Assembly (NCBI RefSeq): GCF_900104635.1
Contig: NZ_FNWC01000007.1
Location: 434,001-498,000 of the forward strand
Direction of reading: 5' to 3'
Origin: Coprococcus phoceensis
GTDB taxonomy: Bacteria; Bacillota; Clostridia; Lachnospirales; Lachnospiraceae
DNA: 64,000 nt
In this document: positions 8,032 to 17,809 of the stretch, piece after piece
Position numbering within the stretch: position 1 is the stretch's first letter
Layout of the letters: each line of letters starts with the position of its first letter
Notes under the pieces: model-generated
Databases searched by the model: none
The model's input: the letters and a program-made list of their open reading frames with translations, nothing else
What the model was told of the DNA's origin: nothing
Program-made: the position numbers and the translations under genes

Positions 8032-11000
8032 ATGAAAAAGAAACGAAAATCCTTACGTGTAGCAAGTGCAGCGTTAGTTTGCGCGATGACAGCAACCTCT
8101 GTTCTTCCGGCAGCTGCTGCAAAGAAGAATGAGGAAACGACGCCAACAGTGCCTACAGAGCAGACAGAGTGTTCTAAAAATCCGAATGCATATGCAATTT
8201 ACCCGCTTCCGCAGAAGGTGACGTATCCACAAACAACACAGTCATTTGAACTGAAAAGTGGAGAGGTAACGATTGTTGCAGAGAACGGAGTGGATGAGGC
8301 TACCAAAAACTTTGTAAAAAAAGTACTGGACAAGTATAAAGTTGGATATAAAGAATCTGAGAACGTAGATGATGAAAAAACAAATATCATCCTCGGCGTG
8401 GAACAAACAAACGGTGCAGCTGATAGTTATATGAAAGAAAATAAAATCAACGAGCCAAATGCAGAATTTTACAAAAAGCCGGATGCCTATGTGCTTGATG
8501 CAGATGCACAAAAGAAAGATATTGTCATTGAAGGAAAAGATACGGATGCAACCTTTCATGGTGTTGCGACTCTGCAGATGATGTTCTCTTCTTTCTCAGG
8601 AAAGAAATTTTTGGATGCGCATATTGAAGACTATGCAACTGTGGCGACGAGAGGATACATCGAAGGTTTCTATGGTGCATGGAACTTTGATGAGCGTGAA
8701 AATCTGATGGAATTTGCCAAAGACTATAAGATGAACAGCTATGTCTATGCACCGAAGGGAGATGCATATCATACAAGCAAATGGGATCAGCTATATCCGG
8801 ATGAAACAATAAAAGAATTTGAAAAGTTAGTAAAGAAAGCCGAAGAGACAAAAGTAGATTTTGTATGGTCTATTCACCTTGGTAACTTTTTTAAATCATT
8901 TTCAAGTATATCAGATGCAAAGTACGAAACACAGTATCAGAAATTAATGGCAAAGCTGGAACAGTTGTATAAAATTGGTGTTCGTAAATTTGATATATTG
9001 AATGATGACTTTGGTGGCGGAAACAATGACATGGTTGTGACTGTGCTGAATAGATTGAATGAAGATTTAAAAAAGAAAGGTTGCCAGCCGATTACATACT
9101 GTCCACAGGGTTATAACAAGGCATGGTCAGGTAATGGTGCGGAGTTAACAGCTTTAAAGAATTTGAATGATGACATTCATATTTACTGGACCGGTGATGA
9201 TGTAAACTCACCAATCACACAGGAAACGGTAAACTTTTTGAAAGAAAAGACAAATCATGATCCGGACTTCTGGTTGAACTATCCGGTAAATGAGCATGCG
9301 AAATCAGGAATTTATCTTGGTGATATCACATATTATGCGAGAGACAATGTAACGGGACTTGCAGGTTTCCACTCAAACCCAAGCAGATTTGCATATTCAA
9401 ATGAGGTGGGCTTGTATCAGTTGGCGTCATTGGTATGGAACAATAATAAATATTCTGAACATGCAAATGAAATTTGGGAGAGCGCATTTAATTATTTGCA
9501 GCCTGAGGTAAAAGATTCTTATCTTACGATTGCGAGAAACGTAGCAAATGCACCTGGCTCATCCAGAGTTCCTGGATTTAATGAGTCAGAGTATTTGAAA
9601 GAAAAATTAGATGCAGTGCAAAAGCTTGTAAATGCAGGAAAGCCAATTAAAGAAAATGAAGATGCGAAAGCAATTTTAGCGGAATTTGATAATATCCTGA
9701 ATGCAGTCAAAGATTTTGAAAAAAATTGTGCAAATAAAAATTTGGTAAAAGAATTGACGCCTTGGCTGAAATCATTAAATGATGTGGCAAGTGCAGGAAA
9801 AGGCGCATTGGAGAGTTTGATTGCTTTAGAAAATGGAGATACTACAACGGCCTGGACAAAACTAAGCAGTGCAAGCAAATATTACAACACAATGTATACC
9901 TATCTTACAGCAGAAGATTTGCCGAATGTATATGCAAAAGCAGGAAGCAAGAGACTTGCGCCGTTTGTGGCAAAGGCAATCAATGCAGCAAAAAATCAGT
10001 TAACACCGATTTTAAACCCGGGAGACACTACAATTTCACCAACATTATATGCGAAAATGGGCGGAGCAGAAGTGACCGAAACTGCTGATTCGAAGAAGAT
10101 GTATGATGGAGATGAGACAACTTATGTTTCATGGCAGGTAAAACAGCAGGCGGGCGATTATTATGGATTAGACCTTGGAAGAGTTACCACTGTGACAGAT
10201 GTATCTATTTTGCAGGCACAAAAAGACGGACACCATGACATTTTCCATGATGCAGAATTACAATATTCAGAAGACGGAGAAACATGGGAAAAGATTGATG
10301 CAAAAGTGGATGGAGACCGTATTACGGCAGATGGACTCAATGTGAAAGCGAGATATGTGAGATATTATCTGAAGACAGCAGGATATAATGGGAAACCGGA
10401 TTATTGGACATATGTAAGAGAATTTACAGTGAACAAAAAAGTGGAAGAACATGACAGAGTCTACACTAACGTTGATGCATTGAAAAAGACACCTCTGACA
10501 ATTGAGGGAACAGAGATTAGCGTTCGCAATTTGAAAGGTGTTACATTGAAACCAAATAATTATGTTGGTATTAAACTAGAGACACCGGAAGCGGCAAAAT
10601 CATTCGTAAAAGAAGTATCGGCAGAGGAAGGTCTTGTATTTGAATATTCATTTGATGCATTGAATTGGTCAGAGGCAAAAGAGGTCAAAGACCTTGCCGG
10701 AGTAAAATATTTAAGATTGAGAAACAATTCAGAAAAAGATGTGACAGTGGATATAACAAAGATTGGAATGGATATCAAGAGCCTGAAGCCAGAAGCAAAA
10801 TTGTTACAGTCAACAATTAAAAATGGTTTGAGTGAAGGGACGTATACAAATGTATTTGATGGCAATCTTTCTACTTATATTTTGACAAAAGAAAATCCGG
10901 CGAAAGATTCTTATATTACATTTGATTTGGGAAAAACGATTGAAGTGTATGATGTGGAGGCAGTAACCTCAGACGGATTACAGCGTCTGTACAATGCAAA

Positions 11001-13863
11001 GATTCAGATTTCAGAAAACAATAAAGACTGGACAGATGTGGCGACAGTTGAAAATGACAATTCTGTTATGGAAGTTCCTTATCGCTATGTGCGCGGTGAT
11101 GCGAAAGGTGCAAAAGCAAGATATCTAAGACTTTACTTTACAGGTAACGGAAATGATAAATTGAAGCTACATGAGATTCAGATTAATAAAAAGACAGAAG
11201 GCGGCGTAGCGGCGGCGCAGATCACAAGCAACATGTCAGGTGATGTGGGAGCCGTGATTGATAATGACATCAGTACATTGTTCAATAAAAAGACAAAGTC
11301 CGGTGACTATATTAAATATCGTGTGACAGAAAATACAAACATTACACAGATTTCTGTGTTACAGGGTGCAGCCGGTGAAGGTGATTTGTATGTAACAACT
11401 CCAAAGGGTGAGCAAAAACTGGGAACAGTGAAAGATGTCATTGCAAAATTTGATACAAAAGATGTGGGACCAATTTCAGAGATTAGCATTAAATGGACTA
11501 AAGAAAGTGAAGCCTCAATTCATGAACTGGCAATTACAACCGGAGAAAATGCATCTGACGATATCGGAGAGTATGTAGATCCAATTATCGTAGACAATGG
11601 TGAGGAAATTGAACAGAATATTGCAATCGGTAAAAAAGTAGAAGTTTCTGGAACGACTGCTGGAGATAAAAATAATGTAAATGATGCGAATACCGAAACA
11701 AAATGGGACAGTGATTTCATCAAAGGTAATAACGCAAAAGAAAACTCATGGATTTACGTCGATCTTGGAGCAGAAAAAGAATATACTATGAATCAGATTG
11801 TAGTACGTTTCTATAATCTGATCTACCCAACAAAGTGGGAACTTCAGACATCGGATGATGCTCAAAACTGGACAACTGTAAAAGAACTTTCCAAAAATCC
11901 GAATGGAGCACCACATCCGGTAGAAACAATTGATTTAGAGACTCCTCTGACAGCCAGATATGTTCGCCTTTTCTTTGAGGAATTGAACTCAGCCGCAGCC
12001 GGAAATGGTGTCGGAATCACAGAGTTTGAGATTTACGGAAAAGAGAAAAAGGATGAGGTGACAGACAAGACTGCTTTAAATGAGGCGATCAAAGAAGCAG
12101 AAGGAAAAGCAGAATCCAAAGAGTATACGAAAGCTTCCAAGGAAAGCTTAAAAGCAGTCATTGCAGAGGCAAAGAAAGTTGCAGAGAATGCAAGTGCGAC
12201 ACAGGACGAGGTGACAAAGGCGACTACAAAATTGCAGGAGGCAGTAAACGCACTTCAAGTGAAAGTGACAGAAAAGCAGAATATTGGATTGAAAAAACCA
12301 GTGACGGTATCTGGTACAAGCAATGGCGTCAAGGAATCCATCAATGATGGAAATGCATCCACAAAATGGGACAGTGATCTTATCAAGAGTGGAACAGGTG
12401 ATGAGGCACAGGACATTGGCGATGCATGGTTTGCAATTGATCTTGGGGAGCAGATGAATCTGATTGACGGTTTGAAGGTATCATACTTCAATAAAGTATA
12501 TCCTACAGATTATGAGGTGCAGGTATCCAATGACAATGAGAACTGGACAACGGTGAAGACTTTATCAAAAGAACATAACGGTCCGGTGAATCCGACTGAT
12601 GAGATTACATTTGAAACTCCGGTTTCAGCACGCTATGTGAGAATGTTCTTTAAGGAATTGAACAATGTGGCAGGTGGACACGGCGTTGGAATCAATGAGG
12701 CAGAAGTGCTTGGCAGATATGTATATGAGAAATCCTCTGTACAGAGTGTGTCTGCAAATACAGATATCCTGATTGAGAAAGACAGTGAATTTGATGCTGC
12801 GAAGCTTCCGGCTGTAAATGGAATTCAGGTTGCAGTGGAAGAAATGACTGACACAATCAAAGTACTTGTTCCGGTGACATGGAATACAGATAATCTAGAT
12901 ACCGGTAAAGTAGATACATATGTGTTGGAAGGAACACTGAGTTTAAATGCAGTTGCAAATGCAGAGAATAAAAAGGCGAGCGTGAATGTAGTAGTACAAG
13001 GTGAGCCTACAGAAGAACTCGATTATAAAGCATTGGATGAACAACTTGTGATTGCAGCAGGAAAAGAACAGGATAAAGATAAGTATACAACAGAGTCTTA
13101 TGATGCGTTTAAAACAGCATATGACAATGCGAAAAATGTAAAAGAGAATGCGACGACACAAGAGGCTGTGGATCAGGCGACAGAGACTTTGAAGAACGCG
13201 ATTGCAGGTCTCAAAGAAAAACCGACAGAGCCTGAGACTCCGGAAGTAGATAAGAGTAAATTGCAGGCAAAAGTGGATGAGTACAGTAAGTTAGATTCCG
13301 ATATTTATACACAAGAGAGCTGGGGGGCATTTGTAGACGTATTGGAAGATGCAAATGCGGTATTAGCAGATGAGAAAGCAACACAGGAAACGGTTGATGC
13401 AATGCTTCAAAGCTTGGAAGAAGCATATGGTAAGCTGGAAGTGGCAGAGACACCGGATCCTCAGCCGGAAGTAGACAAGACAGCGCTGCAGGCAAAGGTA
13501 GATGAGTGCAGCAAACTAAATGAAAAAGATTACACAGAGGCAAGCTGGGAAGGATTTGCGAAAGCATTTGAAGAAGCCAATGCGGTATTGAAAAATGAGA
13601 ATGCAACGCAGGACGATGTCGATCAAGCGTTAAAAGTGTTGAATGAGATGTGTGGAGCACTTAAGAAAGTAACAACACCTACCACACCTACAACGCCAAC
13701 AACACCTACGAAGCCGACGACTCCAACAGAACCGGATAAAAACAAACCAGACAACAAGAAACCGGTAAAAACAGGAGATCCGACAAGCGTGTTTGGCATT
13801 TTCTCATCCATGATTTTAGCGAGCGGCTATATCTTGGGACGTAGAAAAAAAGACGATAATTAA
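8032..13863 (+). CDS. Secreted, cell-wall-anchored GH84 beta-N-acetylglucosaminidase
   Basis: This 1943-residue surface enzyme removes beta-linked GlcNAc from host glycans. A signal peptide (to about residue 32, ending LPAAAAKK) is followed by an N-terminal GH84-associated domain, the GH84 barrel (GFYGAWNFDERENL near 215; catalytic Asp pair in FDILNDDFGG near 325) and a helical region. Then come several F5/8C (CBM32-like) domains near 690-805, 930-1065, 1200-1345 and 1420-1570, separated by FIVAR modules (four in total, near 1350 and 1680-1880) and an Ig-like domain near 1575-1660. The tail has a Thr-Pro linker, a VKTGD sortase-like motif, one hydrophobic segment and RRKK. It resembles NagH/NagJ of Clostridium perfringens. 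The exact glycan target is inference. Confidence 0.93.
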   Translation: MKKKRKSLRVASAALVCAMTATSVLPAAAAKKNEETTPTVPTEQTECSKNPNAYAIYPLPQKVTYPQTTQSFELKSGEVTIVAENGVDEATKNFVKKVLDKYKVGYKESENVDDEKTNIILGVEQTNGAADSYMKENKINEPNAEFYKKPDAYVLDADAQKKDIVIEGKDTDATFHGVATLQMMFSSFSGKKFLDAHIEDYATVATRGYIEGFYGAWNFDERENLMEFAKDYKMNSYVYAPKGDAYHTSKWDQLYPDETIKEFEKLVKKAEETKVDFVWSIHLGNFFKSFSSISDAKYETQYQKLMAKLEQLYKIGVRKFDILNDDFGGGNNDMVVTVLNRLNEDLKKKGCQPITYCPQGYNKAWSGNGAELTALKNLNDDIHIYWTGDDVNSPITQETVNFLKEKTNHDPDFWLNYPVNEHAKSGIYLGDITYYARDNVTGLAGFHSNPSRFAYSNEVGLYQLASLVWNNNKYSEHANEIWESAFNYLQPEVKDSYLTIARNVANAPGSSRVPGFNESEYLKEKLDAVQKLVNAGKPIKENEDAKAILAEFDNILNAVKDFEKNCANKNLVKELTPWLKSLNDVASAGKGALESLIALENGDTTTAWTKLSSASKYYNTMYTYLTAEDLPNVYAKAGSKRLAPFVAKAINAAKNQLTPILNPGDTTISPTLYAKMGGAEVTETADSKKMYDGDETTYVSWQVKQQAGDYYGLDLGRVTTVTDVSILQAQKDGHHDIFHDAELQYSEDGETWEKIDAKVDGDRITADGLNVKARYVRYYLKTAGYNGKPDYWTYVREFTVNKKVEEHDRVYTNVDALKKTPLTIEGTEISVRNLKGVTLKPNNYVGIKLETPEAAKSFVKEVSAEEGLVFEYSFDALNWSEAKEVKDLAGVKYLRLRNNSEKDVTVDITKIGMDIKSLKPEAKLLQSTIKNGLSEGTYTNVFDGNLSTYILTKENPAKDSYITFDLGKTIEVYDVEAVTSDGLQRLYNAKIQISENNKDWTDVATVENDNSVMEVPYRYVRGDAKGAKARYLRLYFTGNGNDKLKLHEIQINKKTEGGVAAAQITSNMSGDVGAVIDNDISTLFNKKTKSGDYIKYRVTENTNITQISVLQGAAGEGDLYVTTPKGEQKLGTVKDVIAKFDTKDVGPISEISIKWTKESEASIHELAITTGENASDDIGEYVDPIIVDNGEEIEQNIAIGKKVEVSGTTAGDKNNVNDANTETKWDSDFIKGNNAKENSWIYVDLGAEKEYTMNQIVVRFYNLIYPTKWELQTSDDAQNWTTVKELSKNPNGAPHPVETIDLETPLTARYVRLFFEELNSAAAGNGVGITEFEIYGKEKKDEVTDKTALNEAIKEAEGKAESKEYTKASKESLKAVIAEAKKVAENASATQDEVTKATTKLQEAVNALQVKVTEKQNIGLKKPVTVSGTSNGVKESINDGNASTKWDSDLIKSGTGDEAQDIGDAWFAIDLGEQMNLIDGLKVSYFNKVYPTDYEVQVSNDNENWTTVKTLSKEHNGPVNPTDEITFETPVSARYVRMFFKELNNVAGGHGVGINEAEVLGRYVYEKSSVQSVSANTDILIEKDSEFDAAKLPAVNGIQVAVEEMTDTIKVLVPVTWNTDNLDTGKVDTYVLEGTLSLNAVANAENKKASVNVVVQGEPTEELDYKALDEQLVIAAGKEQDKDKYTTESYDAFKTAYDNAKNVKENATTQEAVDQATETLKNAIAGLKEKPTEPETPEVDKSKLQAKVDEYSKLDSDIYTQESWGAFVDVLEDANAVLADEKATQETVDAMLQSLEEAYGKLEVAETPDPQPEVDKTALQAKVDECSKLNEKDYTEASWEGFAKAFEEANAVLKNENATQDDVDQALKVLNEMCGALKKVTTPTTPTTPTTPTKPTTPTEPDKNKPDNKKPVKTGDPTSVFGIFSSMILASGYILGRRKKDDN

Positions 13864-13870
13864 GAATGAG

Positions 13871-13907
13871 AGAACCCCTTCATATCGGTAGCGGTATGAA
13901 GGGGTTT
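13871..13907 (+). terminator. Terminator after GH84
   Basis: AACCCCTTCATA and TATGAAGGGGTT form a perfect 12-bp stem with a 10-nt loop, followed by a T-run. Confidence 0.85.
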
Positions 13908-13983
13908 TCCTTGCGGGAACCGGAGAAATTGAGTATACTAAAAAGAAGAAAATGCGACTCTGGGAAAGGGGAGAAGATTGAAA

Positions 13984-15699
13984 ATGAAAGTGATTGATTT
14001 TCAGGATGCAAATTGCAGGCATTGCTATAAATGTGTTCGAAATTGCAGTGTAAAAGCAATTTCAGTCCGGAATGAACAGGCGCATATTATTCGGGAAGCC
14101 TGCATTCACTGTGGGCATTGTCTGGAAGTTTGCCCGCAGAATGCGAAAACATTTGCGAGTGATATGGAGCGTGTCAAAGGGTATCTGAGACAGGGGATGA
14201 AAACCGTGATTTCTATTGCGCCGTCTTATCTTGGTGTGTTGGAGTATAAAAATCCGGGGCAGGTTGTGGATGCACTGTTAAAGCTTGGTTTTTTTGAAGT
14301 GCGCGAGACGGCAGAGGGAGCGGCGCTTGTCACACGTGAATATCAGAAACTCCTGGAAGAAGGAACGATGAAAAACCTGATTACAACCTGCTGCCCAAGT
14401 GTGAATGATCTGATCGAAAAATACTACCCAAGTCTGACAAAATATATGACTCCGGTAGTATCTCCGATGATCGCGCATGGGAGACTGATCAAAAAGATTT
14501 ATGGTGAGGATGTGAAGGTTGTTTTTTTAGGGCCTTGCATTGCAAAAAAAGAAGAGGCAGTTGGGGATGACAGGGTGTTTGGGGCTGTCGATGCAATTCT
14601 GACATTTGAGGAGCTTGGCGGATGGCTGAAGGCAGAAGGAATCACAATATCGGAATGCGAAGAGAAGCCGTTTGGAAATCCGGATCCGAGGATCAACCGC
14701 ATTTATCCGGTTGGAGGAGGAATTGTAAAGTCGGTGATGGAACAGAAAGAGATGAAGGATACATATCACAAACTTTACGTGGACGGTCTGGATGCCTGTA
14801 TGGAACTATTTAAAAGCATGGAGAAGGAGGAACTCAGCCACTGCTTTATCGAGGCAAATGTATGTGACGGAGGCTGTATTAAAGGACCTGCATCGGACCA
14901 GTGGCAGAATTCTTTTGTGAAAGCGAAGGTGCAGATTGAAGCACAGGTGGAACATGCGCCCGCTTCCGAGGATATTCCATATGATTGCATATCAATGCAA
15001 AAAACATTTTTGGATCGCAGTCAGCACGAACAAGTTCCGACAGAGGAGGAATTGACAGAATTGCTGCAGGCAATCGGAAAGTATAAAAAAGAGGATGAAT
15101 TGAATTGTGGTGCATGCGGGTATTCGACCTGTCGGGCGAAAGCGACAGCGGTATTTCAGAAGAAGGCAGAACTTGGGATGTGTCTTCCGTATGCGATTGC
15201 ACAGGCAGAATCGATGTCGAATATTGTGCTGGATGTGACACCGAATCTGATTTTCATCATAGATGATGAGATGCGGATTCGAGAGTGCAACCGAATGGCG
15301 CAGCAGTATTTGGGAGTCAGCAGGGAAGAAGCGCTGGAGCGATACATATTCGAGTTTATCGAGACGGAAGATATCGAGATGGTGCTTGAAACGAAACAGT
15401 CTATTATGAGTAAAAAAGTAGATTTACCGCAGATTCACTTGAAGGCGGAAGAAAAAATTGTGTATATTCCGAATCTTACATCAGTGCTTGTCATTTATCA
15501 GGATATCACGAAAGAGGAGAAGGCGAAGGAAAAGCGGTACCGTTTAAAGATGGAGACGATCGATGCTGCACAGAAGGTTATTGATAAGCAGATGATGGTG
15601 GCGCAGGAAATTGCGGGACTTTTAGGAGAAACAACGGCGGAGACAAAGGTTACGCTTACGAAATTACGGGATTCAATCCTGATGGATGAGGAGGAGTAG
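13984..15699 (+). CDS. Sensory-type [FeFe] hydrogenase with PAS domain (HydS-like, group C)
   Basis: This 571-residue protein has an N-terminal ferredoxin pair (CRHCYKCVRNCSV, CIHCGHCLEVCP) and an H-cluster-like domain with TTCCPSV, LGPCIAKKEE and EANVCDGGCIKG. These are drifted versions of the three catalytic loops but keep the ligand cysteines. A further Cys-rich segment (CGACGYSTCRAKA, near 368-378) and a PAS domain near 405-480 follow. This matches phosphatase-linked sensory hydrogenases of clostridia, thought to sense H2 or redox state. ATG 13984 is preferred; a TTG at 13978 is only about 4 nt from GGGGAG. The SpoIIE phosphatase starts 1 nt after the stop, so the two are translationally linked. 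Confidence 0.85.
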   Translation: MKVIDFQDANCRHCYKCVRNCSVKAISVRNEQAHIIREACIHCGHCLEVCPQNAKTFASDMERVKGYLRQGMKTVISIAPSYLGVLEYKNPGQVVDALLKLGFFEVRETAEGAALVTREYQKLLEEGTMKNLITTCCPSVNDLIEKYYPSLTKYMTPVVSPMIAHGRLIKKIYGEDVKVVFLGPCIAKKEEAVGDDRVFGAVDAILTFEELGGWLKAEGITISECEEKPFGNPDPRINRIYPVGGGIVKSVMEQKEMKDTYHKLYVDGLDACMELFKSMEKEELSHCFIEANVCDGGCIKGPASDQWQNSFVKAKVQIEAQVEHAPASEDIPYDCISMQKTFLDRSQHEQVPTEEELTELLQAIGKYKKEDELNCGACGYSTCRAKATAVFQKKAELGMCLPYAIAQAESMSNIVLDVTPNLIFIIDDEMRIRECNRMAQQYLGVSREEALERYIFEFIETEDIEMVLETKQSIMSKKVDLPQIHLKAEEKIVYIPNLTSVLVIYQDITKEEKAKEKRYRLKMETIDAAQKVIDKQMMVAQEIAGLLGETTAETKVTLTKLRDSILMDEEE

Positions 15700-15700
15700 C

Positions 15701-16873
15701 ATGAGTGTTAGTGTGGATGTTGCGTGGAAAAGTCTGAACAAATATCAGGAAGAACTCTGCGGAGATAAGGTGGAGGTGCTGAAGACGGATAAGGCAGACG
15801 TTTTGATTTTGGCTGATGGAATGGGAAGCGGTGTGAAAGCGAACATACTTGCAACACTCACTTCAAAAATCCTAAAGACAATGTTTCGGGATGGGGCTTC
15901 CATTGAGCTTGCGGTGGAGACGATCGCAAAGACCCTGCCGATCTGCAAAGTGCGGGAAGTGGCGTATGCAACGTTTAGCATTCTTCAGATTGCTCACAAT
16001 GGAGAAGCGTATCTTGTCGAATTTGACAATCCAAGCTGCATTTTTATCCGGGATAAAAAGATTGTGGATTATCCGTACAAAGAACGTATAATCGAAGGGA
16101 AAACAATACGTGAATATCGTTTTCAGGTAAAGCTCAATGATTGCTTTGTTTTGATGAGTGATGGTGTGATCTACGCCGGGGAAGGAGAGCTTATGAATTT
16201 GAGCTGGACGTGGAACGAGATGGCAGAATATACGCTGAAATGCACAAAAAACACACTTTCTGCTTCGAGATTGACCGTTCTTTTGAGTGATCTGTGCAAT
16301 GAATTGTATGCCCACCGTCCGGGTGATGACACGACGATTGCAGTCATGCGTGTGATCAATCGAAAAATCGTGAACATTTTTACCGGTCCGCCAAAAAGCA
16401 AAGATGATGATGAGCGTATGGTGCGGGAATTTATGTCAGAAGAGGGAACAAAGGTTGTGTCAGGAGGGACGAGCGCAAATATTATGGCGCGCGTTTTGCA
16501 GAAAAACATTGTCACATCGGTGAATTATCAAGATTCATCAGTGCCGCCGACTGCTGCGATTGAAGGTTTGGATTTGGTGACAGAGGGAGTTCTGACACTT
16601 GGAAAAGCATTAAAACTGCTCAAGAAATATGAGAGAGATGATTTTGACGTGGAATTTTTTGATGAGTTGGATGCGGATAATGGAGCGTCCAGACTTGCAA
16701 GGCTGTTAATCGAAGAATGTACGGACATTCATTTATTTGTGGGGACGGCAACGAATGAAGCGCACCAAAATTCCAATCTTCCATTTGACTTAAGTATCCG
16801 AATGAATCTGGTAGAACAGCTTCAGGAGGTGGCAAGGAAGATGGGAAAACAGGTGTGCGTAAAATACTACTAG
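15701..16873 (+). CDS. SpoIIE/PP2C-family protein phosphatase paired with the sensory hydrogenase
   Basis: This 390-residue protein has PP2C-like metal-binding motifs: LADGMGSGVKAN near residue 30, VLMSDGVIYAG near 150 and HRPGDDTTIAVM near 205. The last 170 residues (EEGTKVVSGGTSANIMARVL onward) form a second region often found with these hydrogenase-linked phosphatases. It presumably turns the PAS/H-cluster signal into dephosphorylation of an unknown target. ATG 15701 follows GAGGAGGAG; a slightly longer start at 15686 would overlap the upstream gene and lacks its own site. No cognate kinase is adjacent. Confidence 0.85.
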   Translation: MSVSVDVAWKSLNKYQEELCGDKVEVLKTDKADVLILADGMGSGVKANILATLTSKILKTMFRDGASIELAVETIAKTLPICKVREVAYATFSILQIAHNGEAYLVEFDNPSCIFIRDKKIVDYPYKERIIEGKTIREYRFQVKLNDCFVLMSDGVIYAGEGELMNLSWTWNEMAEYTLKCTKNTLSASRLTVLLSDLCNELYAHRPGDDTTIAVMRVINRKIVNIFTGPPKSKDDDERMVREFMSEEGTKVVSGGTSANIMARVLQKNIVTSVNYQDSSVPPTAAIEGLDLVTEGVLTLGKALKLLKKYERDDFDVEFFDELDADNGASRLARLLIEECTDIHLFVGTATNEAHQNSNLPFDLSIRMNLVEQLQEVARKMGKQVCVKYY

Positions 16874-16884
16874 TTGGAGGAAAT

Positions 16885-17166
16885 ATGTTAATACTTGTAA
16901 TTATGATGCTTGGAGTTATTATCGGTATGAAACTGAATTTGAAGAAAACATTGAAGGTAAATGGAGTGCTTCAGATTGTTTTAACCGGGATTTTGATTTT
17001 TATTATGGGAGTCTCGCTTGGAAGCAGAGAAAACTTTTTTAATGAACTGGCAGAACTTGGCTGGAAGAGTGTGCTCTATATGTTGTCTGCGGTGGCAGGA
17101 TCTACTTTGATCGTCTATGGACTTACGAAAGTATTTATGAAAAGTAAGGAGGATAAGGAAATATGA
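16885..17166 (+). CDS. LysO-type lysine exporter, N-terminal half
   Basis: This 93-residue membrane protein has about three hydrophobic segments and resembles the first third of LysO (YbjE, DUF340), a lysine exporter of about 300 residues in Escherichia coli. ATG 16885 has TTGGAGG 7-8 nt upstream. Its stop overlaps the start of the next gene (ATGA), which encodes the remaining two thirds. The transporter is therefore encoded as two translationally coupled genes rather than one. It begins 11 nt after the phosphatase gene, with no terminator between. Confidence 0.75.
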   Translation: MLILVIMMLGVIIGMKLNLKKTLKVNGVLQIVLTGILIFIMGVSLGSRENFFNELAELGWKSVLYMLSAVAGSTLIVYGLTKVFMKSKEDKEI

Positions 17167-17765
17167 TGGTTGTGATCGCAGTGTGCTGTCTGGCAGCGGG
17201 AGTGCTTTTGGGAAATGGAATTCTTCCGAAGGATATAATTGATTTTCTGACCGGACACTCAGAACATGTGTTGTATGTGCTGATGTTCTCTGTCGGAATC
17301 AGTGTTGGAGCGAACAAAGGTGTATTCCAGAAATTAAGAGAGCATCATGTGAAAATCTTATTGATTCCAATAGGAGTTATTTTGGGAAGCATTTTTGGAG
17401 GTGTTGTGTGCAGTCTGTTTTTAGGGGAAAGCTTACGGGACAGTCTGATGATTGTGTCGGGGCTTGGCTGGTACAGTCTTTCTGGAGTTCTGGTGACGGA
17501 GCTTGCAGGTGCAAAAATTGGTACGATTGCGTTTCTATGTAATCTTTTGCGGGAAATCTTCTCGTTTATGATCATACCGGTTGTAGTAAAATATTTTAAC
17601 GGATATGCGGCGATTGCTCCGGCAGCAGCTACGAGTGAGGATACGACACTTCCGATGCTGATGAAATATACATCAGGAGAAGTGGTGATGATGGCAGTTT
17701 TGAATGGAATTATCTGTTCGGCAGCGGTTCCGGTATTGATAAAACTGTTTAACGGAATTTTATGA
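17163..17765 (+). CDS. LysO-type lysine exporter, C-terminal half
   Basis: This 200-residue polytopic membrane protein corresponds to the conserved C-terminal part of LysO (GLGWYSLSGVLVTELAGAKIGTIAFLCNLLRE near residues 98-130). It is preceded by AAGGAGG inside the end of the upstream half-gene and overlaps it by 4 nt. The two polypeptides should assemble into one exporter. Substrate specificity for lysine is inferred from family membership only. Confidence 0.78.
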   Translation: MMVVIAVCCLAAGVLLGNGILPKDIIDFLTGHSEHVLYVLMFSVGISVGANKGVFQKLREHHVKILLIPIGVILGSIFGGVVCSLFLGESLRDSLMIVSGLGWYSLSGVLVTELAGAKIGTIAFLCNLLREIFSFMIIPVVVKYFNGYAAIAPAAATSEDTTLPMLMKYTSGEVVMMAVLNGIICSAAVPVLIKLFNGIL

Positions 17766-17783
17766 TTAGTATATTGTGCAAGA

Positions 17784-17809
17784 AAAAAAGACGGGAATCC
17801 CGTCTTTTT
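17784..17809. terminator. Bidirectional terminator between lysO and tyrA
   Basis: AAAAAGACGGGA / TCCCGTCTTTTT form a perfect stem with A- and T-runs outside. It serves the rightward exporter genes and the leftward tyrA, whose stop codon lies in the hairpin edge. Confidence 0.85.

Noticed and set aside
17163..17765. Frameshift in lysO
   Set aside because: The second half has its own strong ribosome-binding site and the ATGA overlap typical of coupled genes, so a natural split is more likely than a sequencing or mutational frameshift.
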